This document shows, one piece after another, positions 18,490-31,524 of a DNA stretch of 64,000 bases. A program made the translations under genes and the position numbers. Location of the stretch: positions 6,075,956 to 6,139,955 of the forward strand of contig NC_051095.1 of the NCBI RefSeq assembly GCF_901709675.1. Reading direction: 5' to 3'. The notes under the pieces are model-generated. The model was given only the letters and a program-made list of their open reading frames with translations, did no database searches and was not told the DNA's origin. This DNA comes from Syngnathus acus. Its lineage: Eukaryota > Chordata > Actinopteri > Syngnathiformes > Syngnathidae. Each line of letters begins with the position of its first letter. Position 1 is the first letter of the stretch.

Positions 18490-21400
18490 ATGTGGGAGCG
18501 ACTTACCTGCTTTGTCATCATGATCAGTATCCACTGGACGTGCGCTACAGGTCAGAAACTTTCATCACTTGATTGCAATTTGGATGGCTTTGAGCTCCGC
18601 GTAGAGTGCAGCCAGGCGTATTGTTTTACTTTCTTATCATGTATCATTGAGCCATCATTGGATTGTTAAGAAGCCCCGTGTCATTATTTCAAGAATCATT
18701 TGGCGGCTGATGTGTCCTTTTGGATCATTTTCATGTCAAACTCGGCTTTGTGGGTTACTGTTCTGTCACGAGAGCATGGGACCAACTTTACTTTGAAATG
18801 ATCAGCTACTACCGTTGAGTCAATTGAACGCCGACCTTATCATATAGTCGCCATATTATTATTATTATTATTTTCAATACATTGGATAGAGATGTCTAAA
18901 GCAGTTCACAAACTATCAACCTTGTGAATGAGTGTAATAAGGCGAAATCGCCAGCAGATGTCGACAGTGTCTTGGACGAGAGCATCCAGTGTACAAGTTA
19001 ATAATGAGCCCATTTTGCAGGATGTAAAGTTGTAATAAGCGTGTTGCATTTGCCGAAATAAACAAAATCAAAACAAGTTATCCCGTTATCGGCGTTGTAA
19101 GACCATGTGGTAACTTGAACGTTTTATTCTCATCATGATCGAGCAACATAAAAACGCTCATGCTGCTCTTCTTACATTGGATGACGTGTCAATTGAAGTG
19201 ATGCTAAAACATAGAAATGCTCATGCTGCTCTCATCATTGGATGACGTGTCACATGCTTCGACGTTATTTTCCTCATGATCGATCGAAATAGAAATGCTC
19301 ATGCTGCTCTTCTTAATCGTTGGATGACGTGTCAATTGAAGTGATGCTTAAACGTTATTTTTATCGTGATCGATCAACATAGAAATGCTCATGCTGCTCT
19401 TGTCGTTGGATGACGTGTCCATTGAAGTGACGCTAAAACGTTATTTTCATCATGAGATCGATCAACATGCTGCTCTTGTCATTGGATGACGTGTCAGTCG
19501 AAGTGATGCTGAAACGTTCTTTCCTCATGATCGATCAACGTAAGAAATGCTCATGCTGCTCTAATTCTCATTGGATGACGTGTCAATTGAAGGGTTGCTA
19601 AAACGTTATTTTCATTATGAACATAGAAATGCTCATGCTGCTCGTTGTGTTTATACGGAGTAGAAATGAACGCTCGTGCAACTTTCTTTATTCAGCAACT
19701 GTTTATTCCTCGCTTACTCGTGTGTAACATAGCAGTACAACGCCCCTGGCGCACCACAGCGCCCCCACGCGTCCACGTTATGCAAGACCTCCAATAACAC
19801 ACTATATAATATTATAGTATCAACATACTACAATACCACACTGCTATTCTTATCATTGGACGACGTGTCAAGTGAAGTGATGCTAAAACGTTATTTTCAT
19901 CATGATCGATCAACAGAGCCTGCACGCGCGCGCATCTTTTGTCATTGGGTGTCATTGGACGACGCCGTGCGCCGTCACTCACGAGCTCCGAGGTCATTAT
20001 ATGAAAATGCACTGCCGAGGCTATTATCAATGTGATAACATTTTTCAACTTGAAGAATGACAAAAATACAACATAAAGAGGCATTAGATTTCATGTTTTA
20101 AAAAAAAGTTTGTCAACCTAGTCAACCTAAATTTGTTGTTAGGTTTGTAGTCACAAAACTCAATGCCGTTAACAAGGAGTAGCCGATCAAAAACCTCATC
20201 AAAGAGACATCAATAAACACACAAATCCATATGATGATTTATTTATACAAGACCTACTTACGAGCAAAGATGATTTGTCTTTGCGATTGATTTTGCCAGC
20301 CTTATCTTTCACAATCGGGACAATATCGACTTGATTAAATTTGGCTCGAATCGAAAGAAACCCCAGAAAAACAGATGGCTGGTATTGTTTTCCCATTGAA
20401 AATGGTCAGTGCTCAGCAGATAACTTGTGGGCACCACATGCCTGATTTCTTAGGCTTGATAACAATATGGTTGACTTCCTGTACAGAAAATAGTCACACG
20501 CTCCTGTTTGTTCTGTTATCGCACACAAAAAGAACTTGCGACACAGTTCCAAATATTTCTGCCGTGAGTGTTCCATTTGCACCATCTAAATGTGTTTTCA
20601 AAGAATTCACTTAGTAGTAATTCATTTCTTTTTCGCAATGAATTTCTCTCTCAAAAATTTCATTTCTTTTTCTCAGTGATATTCTTTGCAAAATTCAGCC
20701 GGACTTTTACGAGAGACTCTGATTTTCAGTGCGTGTTCATCTGAATATTGCATTTGCCCCTCAGAGTCCATTCGAGGCCCGTGCTTATTCGGTTAACCTG
20801 ACTTGAGCCCGCAGTTTAAAAGCCCTTCTTCCCCATGAAACCCCTGCACTGCTCAGCCCAGCCTGGCTTGGCTTTGTACTTTGTCATTTAATTCAAGGAC
20901 ACGGGCTTCCTGAGATAAAAAGAGTGGAGCGGGGTCCAACTGTTCCAATGTTAGTCAATTGAGTTGCCTTGTGCTTTAGCACCCCCCAGTGGTGAAATGT
21001 GCGATGACCTGATTTGGGCTTACGTCATTGGTCATCAATTTGCCACACGTGCGTGACTGGTGGGTGGGGATCGCTGATGGTGAAGATGAAGTGCTAACAC
21101 TGAGTTTGAGTTCGATTCATTTTGTCTCTCATAGTACCTCTGATGAAAATGACAGGCATCTTTTAACTTGCGCAATTGGTGGCTGACTACACCCTTTGTT
21201 TGCCCCACTGTACGTCTGAAGCTTAATAGCAGAACTTTGGGGCAGTTGTGTGCAATCTCATGTCATGATCTGTGGACATGTAATCATGATCAATGATGTT
21301 GTGAAGAAATAAAAGTGAATCAATCAACCAATCAATCCTTGGCAGGCACAAGTGATGCTTTGATGCAAACAATCAGCAGCTCACCCCAAAATGAAGGACA

Positions 21401-24400
21401 GGCAAGTTTTTGGAAGGGGCCAAAGGGACAATGAGCATTGCCCCCCCTGACAGAATCCTCGTGCATTTGGTTGCCATGCGCCCAATGAAGAGCATCAAGT
21501 AAAAACATGCCATCGGTGTGCTCTGATCTGTCTGCCCGTTCCCCAAATTATGCCCTCAGCCAACCAGTGTGCTCACGGGTGGCGCGGGCATGGCACCAGC
21601 TGCTACAAGAAGATGGCAGTCCCCAACGGTTGGCTCGGCGCCTGGCACCACTGCGTCTCTGAGGGCGGCAACCTGGTCTCGATCACCTCCTCGGCCGAGG
21701 AAGACTTTGTGAAGGCCACCATGGCCAAGTACAACCACTTCTGGCTGGGACTCTCCAACCAGGTGAGACGGAAGCGGCAGTGGACTCTGCGGCGACAACT
21801 GGAACTGTTTTCTTTTCTCCCCCCAGAAATGCGACAAGGTCTGGTGTCGCTTTGAAGGCGGGAGCCAGAAGCTGGCCTGGTCCGATGGCGAGACAATAAA
21901 GCACACCAACTGGGCCCCAAATCAACTCGAAAGGTAAGACCTCACAACTCTGCATGCTGTTGTCAGGCGGAGACGTCGGCGTAAAGTTTCTGGAACCAAT
22001 TTTGAGAACGACCACTCAAGGAAAAATAGGAAAATGTTCCTTTTTTGTTTTTTAATCTACCGACAGCGCCGACGTCGCGTCCTGCGCCTACGTCGACCAA
22101 AAGGTTTGGAAGAATTCCGGGAAGTGGAGGTCTGGCTCCTGCGCTTCCTCCTTAGCCTACATGTGCAAACGGCCGCTGGGTAAGCCTGCATGTTTGTAAT
22201 CAGGTTGACTTTGAAAGGAGAAAAGCTCAAACAGGGTCTTTTTCTATGCAGACTGCCCGACGTGTTCCCCCAAAAGTGGTCCTGCTGTAGTGAAGAGTGA
22301 GTTGCAGCACGCCTATTTGCACCATCTGGTCATGGTTTCCTCCTCAATGTTTTTCTTTGTGGCCTCAGCTTCTGACTGCGACGATGGCAACGTCCTTTCT
22401 GGCGATCATTGCTATTTTCATGGCCCGAGTCGTGCAACTCAAGAGGATGCTGAGGAGTTCTGTCTCGCCCGGGGAGCCCAACTGCCTCGCGTCCACTCTA
22501 AGCGAGATGGCCAATTCCTGTCTGGTAAGCACCAAGAGGAACCGCCGTAGTCGTCACTTGGCTGAAGCTCTTCTTGCCCTGAAGCTCTTGTTCTCCCTCC
22601 TTTCATCAAGATCACTTTCAAAGTGCTAGTTATCCTTGGGTGGGACTCAAGAAGAAGGGCAACGACTACAAGTGGAGTGACGGAACAGCTTTGGTAAGTG
22701 AATTGCTGGAGGCCTTTGGAAAAGTCGGTGTGCAGGCATCCGTTTTGTCTTGAGGCATCGGGCAGCCGATGACACATTTTTGGCGCTCTGATTTTAAAGA
22801 CAGCGAGGAGGCAGTTAAGATGTCCAGGAAATATCCTGGATGGTGCCTCTGGTTTGTCTTTAGGTCTTCAGGTTTAGTTGCATTGTGCATGAGACCTTTG
22901 GCTCGCCAGAGAGGGCACAACATGCTTCATTTCATTGCAATGTTCATACTACTTTGACTGACAATAAAGTGAAGCCGACAAACCAAAGTGAAACTTGAAT
23001 GAGAGAAGGTACGCCATTAAGTGAGGAAATGCGGCAGGAAGACGACCAGATCAAATGCAACACGCTAAAGTTCTGTCCAAAATCTCGTCCGCAGGACTAC
23101 GACAACCTCAATGACAGAAGCTACTCCAGAGGTGACTGTGCATTCATGGGTTCTGACGCACGGATCTACCTGAACTACAGATGCCAAAACAAGCAGTCAG
23201 TAATCTGCCAAACAGGTGCTAACGTCGCTCCCGAGCGCTCCTTTTGGACGGCTCCCGCATTTGCATATACCCCCTTTCTCTGCAGCCAAGCGCAGCGGAG
23301 AGCGTCCACAGCTGCCACCATTGGTGGGCCAACCTGGTAGGTGTCCAGCACTGGCGCCGTCCGTCTTGCACTGTCTTGCGTAACGCCGTCTTATGTCTGG
23401 CTCGCAGACTGGACTGAAAAATGCGGCTGGTGGCTGGACCACCCCTCCAGCGTCTTCTGCTACCTGATCATCCCACAGCCCACCAAGACCTGGCAGAAGG
23501 CGCAAGACCACTGCCAAGCCCACCAAGGGAACCTGGTCAGCATCGCCGACTCGCACGAGCAGGACTTTGTACACGGTAGGCGGCCGTGAATTAAAATATT
23601 GGCCATGAACAAGTTCTGTTTATTTTGCACATATTTAAAACACGTAAATAGGAAAATAAAGCACTTTAAAGTGCCATATCTAAGTCACCCAAAATGAAAA
23701 AAAACAACAAAGAATGCTGGAGTAGGAGGAAGCAGAGCTTTTTAGATTCCCACCCTAATCCATTCAACAAATAATTCAACATACAAATCAATAAAACAGA
23801 AGTAGACACACTTTCAGATTCCTTTTTGCCTGTGTGTAGTCACTTTGTCTTTTTTCTCATGCATGTTAAGAGACCAGATTTGATACACTTTTTTGAGCAG
23901 TTTTTAAGTGCGCTCGTTTTCTCGACCATTGCACAATTTCACCCCACAAACAGTTATACACATTTGTATGGTTGTTCAGCAGACTTTTCCACGCCTAATA
24001 TTCAGTTTCCGTCTCAGGTGATAGCCACCCTGCCTGCCTTTCCATAAAAAACAAAAAACAAAAAAAGTGTCTCCCGCTTGGAAGAAGGTCACCATATCTT
24101 GCTGTGTACATCATAATTTGAGCTGTCTTGTGTTTGATCAAGATCCCTGAGTGACAAAAGTTTTGTCTGGTATTATAAAAAGTGCGTTTGTATTCTCCTT
24201 GTTATTTTCCTTATTGCTTGACTTATTCGGTGTTACCCCATATTCCCCACACAGTAGTTCAGATATGGCAATCTGAGTAGATGCTTCCGAATTGCCTTTG
24301 ACATTTTTGTTTTTACATGATTTCCAGCAGATTTTTATTGTCAACAGTCACACCCAGGAGTTTTATGTCAGAAGCTCTTTCCATCATAAGATTGTCACTT

Positions 24401-27400
24401 TTCCCTTCCAAATGAGGTTCGATATGTATACTTTGCAAATCATGCGAATTGTGTATCACTCAAATTGTGGTTGTTTCCATAAGCTGCTGTCAATTGTCCA
24501 CAGCGCAATAGATGTTTGTATCATGAGCAAAACAAAATGCATTTACCGTAATTTTCGGACTATAAGTCGCACCGGAGTATAAGTCGCACCAGCCATAAAA
24601 TGCCCAAAAAGTGAAAAAAATCCATATATATGTATATAAATGGCTCCTGAGTATAAGTCGCCCCCCCACCCAAACTATGAAAAAAACCCGCGACTTATAG
24701 TCAGAAAATTACGGTAATTGTTTTTGATGCATTACTGCACGATGATCGTGTTTAGGAGCAAGGACAGCCGACCCTTGAGGTTCTCCACATGTTATGGGCA
24801 AAAGGTCTGATCTCCAATTTTTACAAATTGCTGCCTGTTGATTAAGTCGCTCCTCACCCAGTCCACTCTGATGCCATGATTTATTGTGTCGAATGCTTTC
24901 TTTAGATCTGTGAAAATACCCATCACCTTTTTTTTGTGTGTGACGCTCTCGATAGGATCCATTAGTGCCATTGATGTTGCTCTGACCCCCACGAATCCAT
25001 ATTCACTTTTTTCTTTTCTTTATTGAACAAAGAGTTTTTCTGTGAAACCTTTTCAAGGATCTCGGAGAACTGAAAGAGCAGAGAGAGAGAATGGCGTGTA
25101 ATTAGTCTATTTCTACAGTGGTAGTAGTAGCTATTTTCATATCCTTTGGAAATCTACCAGATGTAAGACATAATGCGTATGTGAGTCAGTGGTTGTACAA
25201 TTTCATCAAGAACTTTTGTTGATGCTACACATATCAATATCATTGTCATCAGTTGAGGTTTTACTTCTACACCAAGAAATATATGGATTGAGCAGCCGAG
25301 TCTGTCTGGCAGGTCCCGCATTGACCAAAAAACCCAAACAAAAAAAACAACTATTCATTGACCACCACTTTCATATTGTGTATCGATCGCTCGATTTCAA
25401 TACAATAAGCCGGGTACTTTGTGTTTTTGTTTTTAGCTCCAGTGTTTAATACCTTCCGTCCACATCCCCTTTGTATTAATTTATATATCTCTTTACAGGA
25501 CAGGTTTGATGGTACAGTAATCCCTCGTTTACCGCGGATAAATTGGTTTCAAGACCACCCGCAAAGTAGTGTCACCCTTTTTTTTTTTTTTTAAACATAC
25601 ATTGTTTGTGTATCAATAAGTGGATATGAAACCATATAAGTGCATATGTTATCATTAGAACATGAAATAATAGTTCAAGCGTAGTATACCGCACTGTTAT
25701 TGCTGGCTTGGTGTTGATACTACTTCTCGTCATCTTGGCTAACATCCCCCTATTCTTCTTGCATGTTCTCTTTTGATCCACAGTTCTCTTCAAGAGTCAG
25801 GCACAAGCGTCCTCTCTGTGGTTGGGCGCCGATGTCTCACTTGATGACGATGACGGCAAATGGACTGACCGATCCTCGTTCACGTTCAAGCGCCAATGTG
25901 AAGGTCGGTCGGAGACGGTTGTCTGCTGCATTTTGGAGGAACGGAGGAGCACTGAGATCTTGTCTCCCTCCCTCCAGGTGACGCCAAAGGGGGGTATTGT
26001 CTTTCCTTGCTCACTGGCAGCGGCGACTGGAAGTACGACCCGTGCGGCAACGAGAGAGGCTACGTCTGCAAGAAAAGAGGAAAAGGTAAGTGAGGCATGA
26101 CGCCCCACCGACCGTTATCGCCCCTTGACGTCCGTCTGTGCCTTAATGTCTGTCTTTTCGTTTTCTCTTGCAGGAGTGAAAGAATCTTCCCCGACTCTTG
26201 TCGGTAAGTCAGACTGAGCGTCAAAAAAAAAGATCCTGGAGTCACACCATGCCAACCAACAAATTCTGTGCAGTTTTTTGTTCATTTTTGTGAAGTATTC
26301 AGCCACGTGTTGAATGTTTTTTGCATCGTCTTAACTTGCACAGCGCCACTTTGTATGCGGCCGCGGTTGTTTCTCAAGCGTGAAGGTGAATTTTCCGGAG
26401 TCATTTAAAGAAAATGCACTGGGCTGAGCTTAACCTAGTCGAGTGATCTTCCAATTTGCCCGACCTGAGAAAATGACCCTTTGCTCAAAAGTGGGCTGCA
26501 GGGCAAAACAGGAGTGTGCTCTGATCTGGCCGCCTGTTCCCCAAATTGTGCCCTCAGACGGCAAGTGTGATCCCGGGTGGGTCGAGCGGGACTCCAGCTG
26601 CTACAAGAAGGAGGTGAAGCCCAACGGTTGGCTGGGGGCCTGGCACCACTGCGTCTGGCTGGGCGGCAACCTGGTCTCGATCACCTCCTCGATCGAGGAA
26701 GACTTTGTGAAGACGACCATGGACAAGGACACCCCCTTCTGGCTGGGACTCTCCAACCAGGTGAGATGGAAGCGGCAGTGGACTCTGGAGAAACAACTGG
26801 GACTGTTGTTGTTTTTCCCCGCAGAAATGCGACGACTCCTGGTGTCGCTTTGAAGGCGGGAGCCAGAAGCTGGCCTGGTCTGATGGCCAGACAACAACAC
26901 ACACCAACTGGGCCCCAAAAGAACTCGAAAGGTAAGACCTCACAACTCTGCATGCTGTTGTCAGGCGGAGGTTCTGGAACCAATTTTGAAGACGGACACT
27001 TTTGGAGGAAAACAAAACAGGAAAATAATTTTTCTCCCGACAGCGCCGACGTTGCGTCCTGCGCCTACGTCAACCAAGGGGGAATAGGAGAGCCTGGGAA
27101 GTGGCGCTCTGGCTCCTGTCATTCCTCGTTGGCCTACATGTGCAAACGGCCGCAGAGTAAGCCTGCACGTCCGTGCTCACGTTGCCAATGAAAGAAGCAA
27201 ACGGGTCTTTTTTTGTGCAGGCTGCCCAGAGGGACAGACGTGTTCCCCCAAACATGGTCCTGCTGTAGTGAAGAGTGAGTTGCAGCACGCTTATTTGCAC
27301 TTTGGCCGTCTTGTCACGGTAACGTTTTTCTTTACGGGCCCAGCTGCCTACTGCGACGACAACACCTTCCACTATGACGATTATTGTTACCGTTACGAGA

Positions 27401-30400
27401 AGACGCATGAAAATTATGACAATGCTGAGAAGTTCTGTCAAGCCCGGGGAGGCCACCTGGCTAGCGTCCACTCTAAGCAAGAGGCCCAATTTGTGTATGG
27501 TGAGCACCAAGAGGAACCGCCGCACTCGTCATTTGCCTGAAGCTCTTCTTGCCCTGAAACTCTTCTTGTCCTTCCTTCCTTTCCTCAAGATCACTCGCAG
27601 ACCCAACAATCTGCTTTGGTGGGACTCAAGAATACGACGGGCGACGACTACGAGTGGAGTGACGGAACAACCTTTGTAAGTGAATTGCCTATTTTTCAAA
27701 AGCTGCGCTGGGAAAGTCCAAATTTGAGCAGCATAAAAAAAAGGGGAGAAATGCCGCTCAACGATTGGATTGTTTTGGAGGGGAAATGGGCAAAACGTGG
27801 GCGCGAGTGAGCCGAGGAAGGGCGTTGGGAGTCCAATACACGAGTGTCGTCCGCAGGAGTACAAACAATGGGAAAAAGGCACCTCGGGGGACTGTGCGTT
27901 CCCAAATTCTGTTGGGGAGTTGAGTGGCTGTCAGTGCTCAACGGCGCGGCCATTCTTCTGCAAAACAGGTGCAAACGTCGCTCCCGAGCGCTCCTTTTTG
28001 GACGCATCCATCGCATTTGCTGATATTTGCCCACCCCCCTTCCTTGCAGCCAAGCACGGAGGGACTCGACGGCTGGCATCATCAGTCAGCCTAGTCAGTA
28101 GGTGTCCCGCACTGCCGCTGTCTTATGCCGCACTGCCGCTGTCTTATGCCGTCTTACGCCGTCTGGCTCGCAGGCTGGACTGACAAATGCGGCTGGTGGC
28201 TGGACAACCCCACCAACGACTTCTGCTACCAGATGATCAGCCAGCCCACCAAGACCTGGCAGAAGGCGCAAGACGACTGCAAACGCCTCGAAGGGGACCT
28301 GCTCAGCATCACCGACACCGATGAGCAGGCCTTCATAAAGGGTAGGCTGGCCGGTAATTTGCGTATGACTCGAGAAAGAAACTTTGATTTTTTTCCCTAC
28401 TTCACCTTCCTTTCCAACTCGAAACGTGATCAAGCTGAGATATGGCCAGCTTTGCTTGGTTGTTTTTTGGCTTCCCTCTTTGTTGCAGTATTGTTAGCAC
28501 TTTGTCATGGCTGTGCCACACCTGTCAAGTTGTAGTCAAGTGTGAGTTGTTTTGGAATCGTGCATGTTCTCCTTGGGATCCAAAGGTATCGCCAAGGTTC
28601 TGATGGGTGATGACGCCTCCCTGTGGTTGGGCGCCAACGGAGGCATCGAGGGTGACGGCGGCAAGTGGGCTGACGGATCCCCCTTCTCTTACCTCCACTC
28701 GAGTGCAGGTCGGGCTGAGGCGGTTGTCAGCTGCACTTTGGAGGAACGGATGAGCGCTCAGATCTTGTCTCTCCCCCCCCCCCCCCCCCCCCGAACCCCC
28801 TCCCTCCCTCCAGGTGACGCCGACGGGGGGAAATGTCTTTCCTTGCTCACCGGCAGCAGTGACTGGGAGCGTGACAAGTGCGACAACATGAAAGGCTACG
28901 TCTGCAAGAAAAGAGGAAAAGGTAAGTGAGATGTGACGCCCCACGGTGGGTGGACCTTCATCACACGTTCTGGTTCCCGCTTCTAGGAAAGACGGCAAAA
29001 CCCCAGCTGCTACATGACGGTAAGTCGCCTTCACCGTCTCTGTAAAAAAAAGACGCAGAGAAGTCAACGGTTATGCTCTCTCACTCTCAGGCTACAAGGA
29101 GAGCTTTTTCTGCCAAGACGATTGGAAAGTCCTTAAATGTTCCGATGAAAGAGTCATCCGCGTACAGTCGGCTTTCCATGGACGGAGGCGTAGCAACGTC
29201 TGTCCGAGTGGCGGCGCCGGATCACAGGGTAAGAATCCTCATTGGCATTGTTGATTTTAGCTCGCTGTCCTGGAGCCGTTTCTGTCGCGAGGTGTCACAC
29301 GCAGTCCAGTAACTCATTTGTAACCTATAATTCAATATCAATATGCATGGACTTAGACGCTTTAAAGCGTCATTAACCATTGAAATTCCCTTTGTCCTGC
29401 AACCAGTTGAAGTCGGTATGTGAATGAATTGTGCATAAAATGGCGCTGTGTTGTCATTTGCAGATCGCTGCAGGATGAAAGGGGCTCTCTCTCACTTTAG
29501 AGCATTGTGTGACAAATATCAGACTTGCCCCATTCAACTTACGGGTATGGACCACTGCCCTGGTGTCTCCAAATACCTCCACATCGTCTACAGCTGTGAG
29601 GAGAAAGGTGGGCTTCACAAGGAAAGAATCCAACGGATCCCCAGAAAGCGCGTCGGCTAGTGACGGACAGCTGGCCAGACGTGAGAGTGAATGAGCGAGC
29701 GTTCCTTCCACTTTTTTGTCTTTCCTCAGTGTGTCTTGACAGTCTGGGCATCGCTGACGGGAAAATCCCAGACTCCTCCTTTTCAGACTCTTCCTCCGCG
29801 ATCAATGGCAAACCTCACAAAGCGCGTCTGGGGGGCAGCGGTTGCTGGGAACCGTCCAAAATGTGTATGTAAAAAAACAACACAGCTCTCCGTCGTAGTT
29901 GTTGGTAGTTTGGTATCCTGAGCAATGCAATGGAATGGATGGATCCGCCCTCAGTCGGCAGCTGGATCCAGGTGAACCTCGGTCAGCGCTTCAAGGTGAC
30001 GGGCATTGTGACCCAGGGGTGTACATACCAATTGGAAAGTTCCAACATATTTGAGTTGGAGTTCAGTACTAACGGAGAGACTTGGTATCGCCACCCAGAG
30101 CAGGTGAGCGAGCGGTAGCCGACTCCAACTTTGTCATCCAGGCTGTTGTCATTCATTACAAACGCGCGTGTGTTTTGTTTCCAGCTTGCTGTGGGGACGT
30201 ACATGCTAACCAGGTTCGTGTTCGCCCAGTACGTCCGCCTCCTGCCAAGGTTTTTTGGCCTTCGCTTTGACGTCTTAGGGTGCACGCCTGACGACGCCTC
30301 TCGCGGTGAGTACGGACGTTCGGAGTGCAGTGGAAAAACCAGCAAGAAACAGCCTTTGATTGGCCCTTCTGACCCGCAGACATCTTATGCAGCAGCACAG

Positions 30401-31520
30401 CCACCAGCCTCGGCGTGGACGGTTCAATGACGTGAGTCAAACCCGCCATCAATTTTTCTTGCGGAAAAGCCTCCTCGTAACTCAAGGTCTCCCGCAGGGT
30501 CCGGTGCCCGCCGGGCTGCGCCCAAACCTACACGGTCTACGGAACACAGATCTACAAACAAGTATGTTAATTAGTGCACGACCTGCCAGCAGAGTTCTTC
30601 TTCTTTGTTTGAGATGTTCTCTGAGTGCAGGAGTCAAACATCTGCGCTGCTGCCATTCACTCGGGCGTCATTGAGAACGCGATTGGAGGAATTGTGTCTT
30701 TGCTGAAGAGAGACCCACAGAAGGCCTACAACGGCTCCGCCAGGAACGGGATCACCTCGAGGTTGGCTCTCACTGCAGCGTCTATTTGAAGACGCCCGGC
30801 TCATTCTCACTTTACTGTCTGCAGTGTTGGTGACGGTTTGGCTCAATCTCCGTCTTACACTTTTGGAGACCAGGGTGAGTAGGCTGTCTAGAATAGAAAG
30901 CATACTTCATCACGTGACGCCATCTTGCGCGCAGAGCCGAGATGCTTGGGACCTGAATGGGAGGAGTTTGCGGACTTTTGCTACAAACGTTTTGATGAGA
31001 GAAAGACGTGGTACGGCGCTCGACAAAACTGCTCCTGTCTGAAGGCCAAGCTGGTGTCAATCCGCTCCAAGGTTGAGCGGGATTGGCTGCAAGACCTCCT
31101 GACATCAGGTGCGCGCTCGCCAAGCGTCGCAACTGCTTGATCGCTGCCATATCTGGAAAGCAAATGAGAGCACTCTTGCTGTTTGCAGCCCCCGGCGACA
31201 CGTGGATCGGACTGAACGCCCCGGTGTTTCCCGGCGAATTCGTGTGGTCGGACCACCAGAAGGTGACCTTAACCAACTGGGCTCCGGAAGAACTTGCCGA
31301 CAGGTTGGAGAATTGCGTGGCCGCCTTGAGCCAGGTGGGTGCGGAAAAGATTGACCCGCTCGTCGGAGACGAGGTTTTTTTGCATTAAAATCAATCTCAC
31401 TTGGACTTTCAGTCTGGCAAATGGATGATGATGTCGTGCGCGCAACTCAACGGCTACATGTGTAAGATGCCCACGGAGCGTTATGCGCTGGATAAAGGCG
31501 CCAATGCAAGTGGCGAGTAA
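18490..31520 (+). CDS. Secreted multi-lectin protein, complete: 7 CTLD + SUEL + F5/8C + LCCL
   Basis: Signal peptide exon 18,490-18,550 (MWERLTCF start, hydrophobic core). CTLD A: 21560-21762, 21827-21933, 22067-22179. Linker 22252-22296. CTLD B: 22369-22524, 22611-22693, 23095-23215. Linker 23286-23336. CTLD C: 23408-23575, 25784-25903, 25978-26085. Linker 26174-26203. CTLD A': 26558-26760, 26825-26931, 27044-27156. Linker 27221-27274. CTLD B': 27344-27499, 27590-27675, 27857-27968. Linker 28050-28097. CTLD C': 28174-28341, 28586-28708, 28814-28921. Linker 28987-29019. SUEL: 29091-29228, 29464-29607. F5/8C: 29730-29862, 29923-30103, 30185-30305. LCCL: 30380-30431, 30498-30561, 30631-30761, 30825-30874. 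CTLD 7: 30935-31108, 31189-31334, 31413-31520. The sum is 4,119 nt, in frame (1,372 aa): SUEL about 893-986, F5/8C 987-1131, LCCL 1132-1230. Modules are separated by phase-1 introns. No CTLD shows EPN or QPD, so classical Ca-dependent sugar binding is doubtful. A secreted recognition or adhesion molecule is inferred; I know no named gene with this order. Confidence 0.87.
19100..19655. repeat. Minisatellite, about 80-90-bp units, lectin intron 1
   Basis: Six to seven diverged units, each containing 'gaaatgctcatgctgctct', 'ttggatgacgtgtca' and 'aacgttattttcatcatgat'. Another partial unit lies at about 19,845-19,925. The array is noncoding and lies in the 3-kb first intron of lectin copy 2. Confidence 0.88.
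19960..21540. other. Remainder of lectin copy 2 intron 1
   Basis: A 1.6-kb intronic stretch before the first CTLD exon. I see no exon, RNA gene or complete mobile element. The last 60 bp resemble the sequence before CTLD A' (shared 'gtgctctgatctg' and 'cccgttccccaaatt'), showing that the internal cassette duplication included intron sequence. Confidence 0.6.
24546..24716. mobile_element. MITE (duplicate of 1403-1573)
   Basis: Same inverted-repeat element as in copy 1, differing by one additional TA-type dinucleotide unit. It was carried along by the segmental duplication rather than inserted independently. Confidence 0.8.
24763..25078 (-). mobile_element. LINE reverse transcriptase fragment (duplicate)
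   Basis: Duplicate of the relic at 1,620-1,935, with the same DLKKAFDTINH-encoding stretch on the minus strand. Confidence 0.75.
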
Positions 31521-31524
31521 TCAT

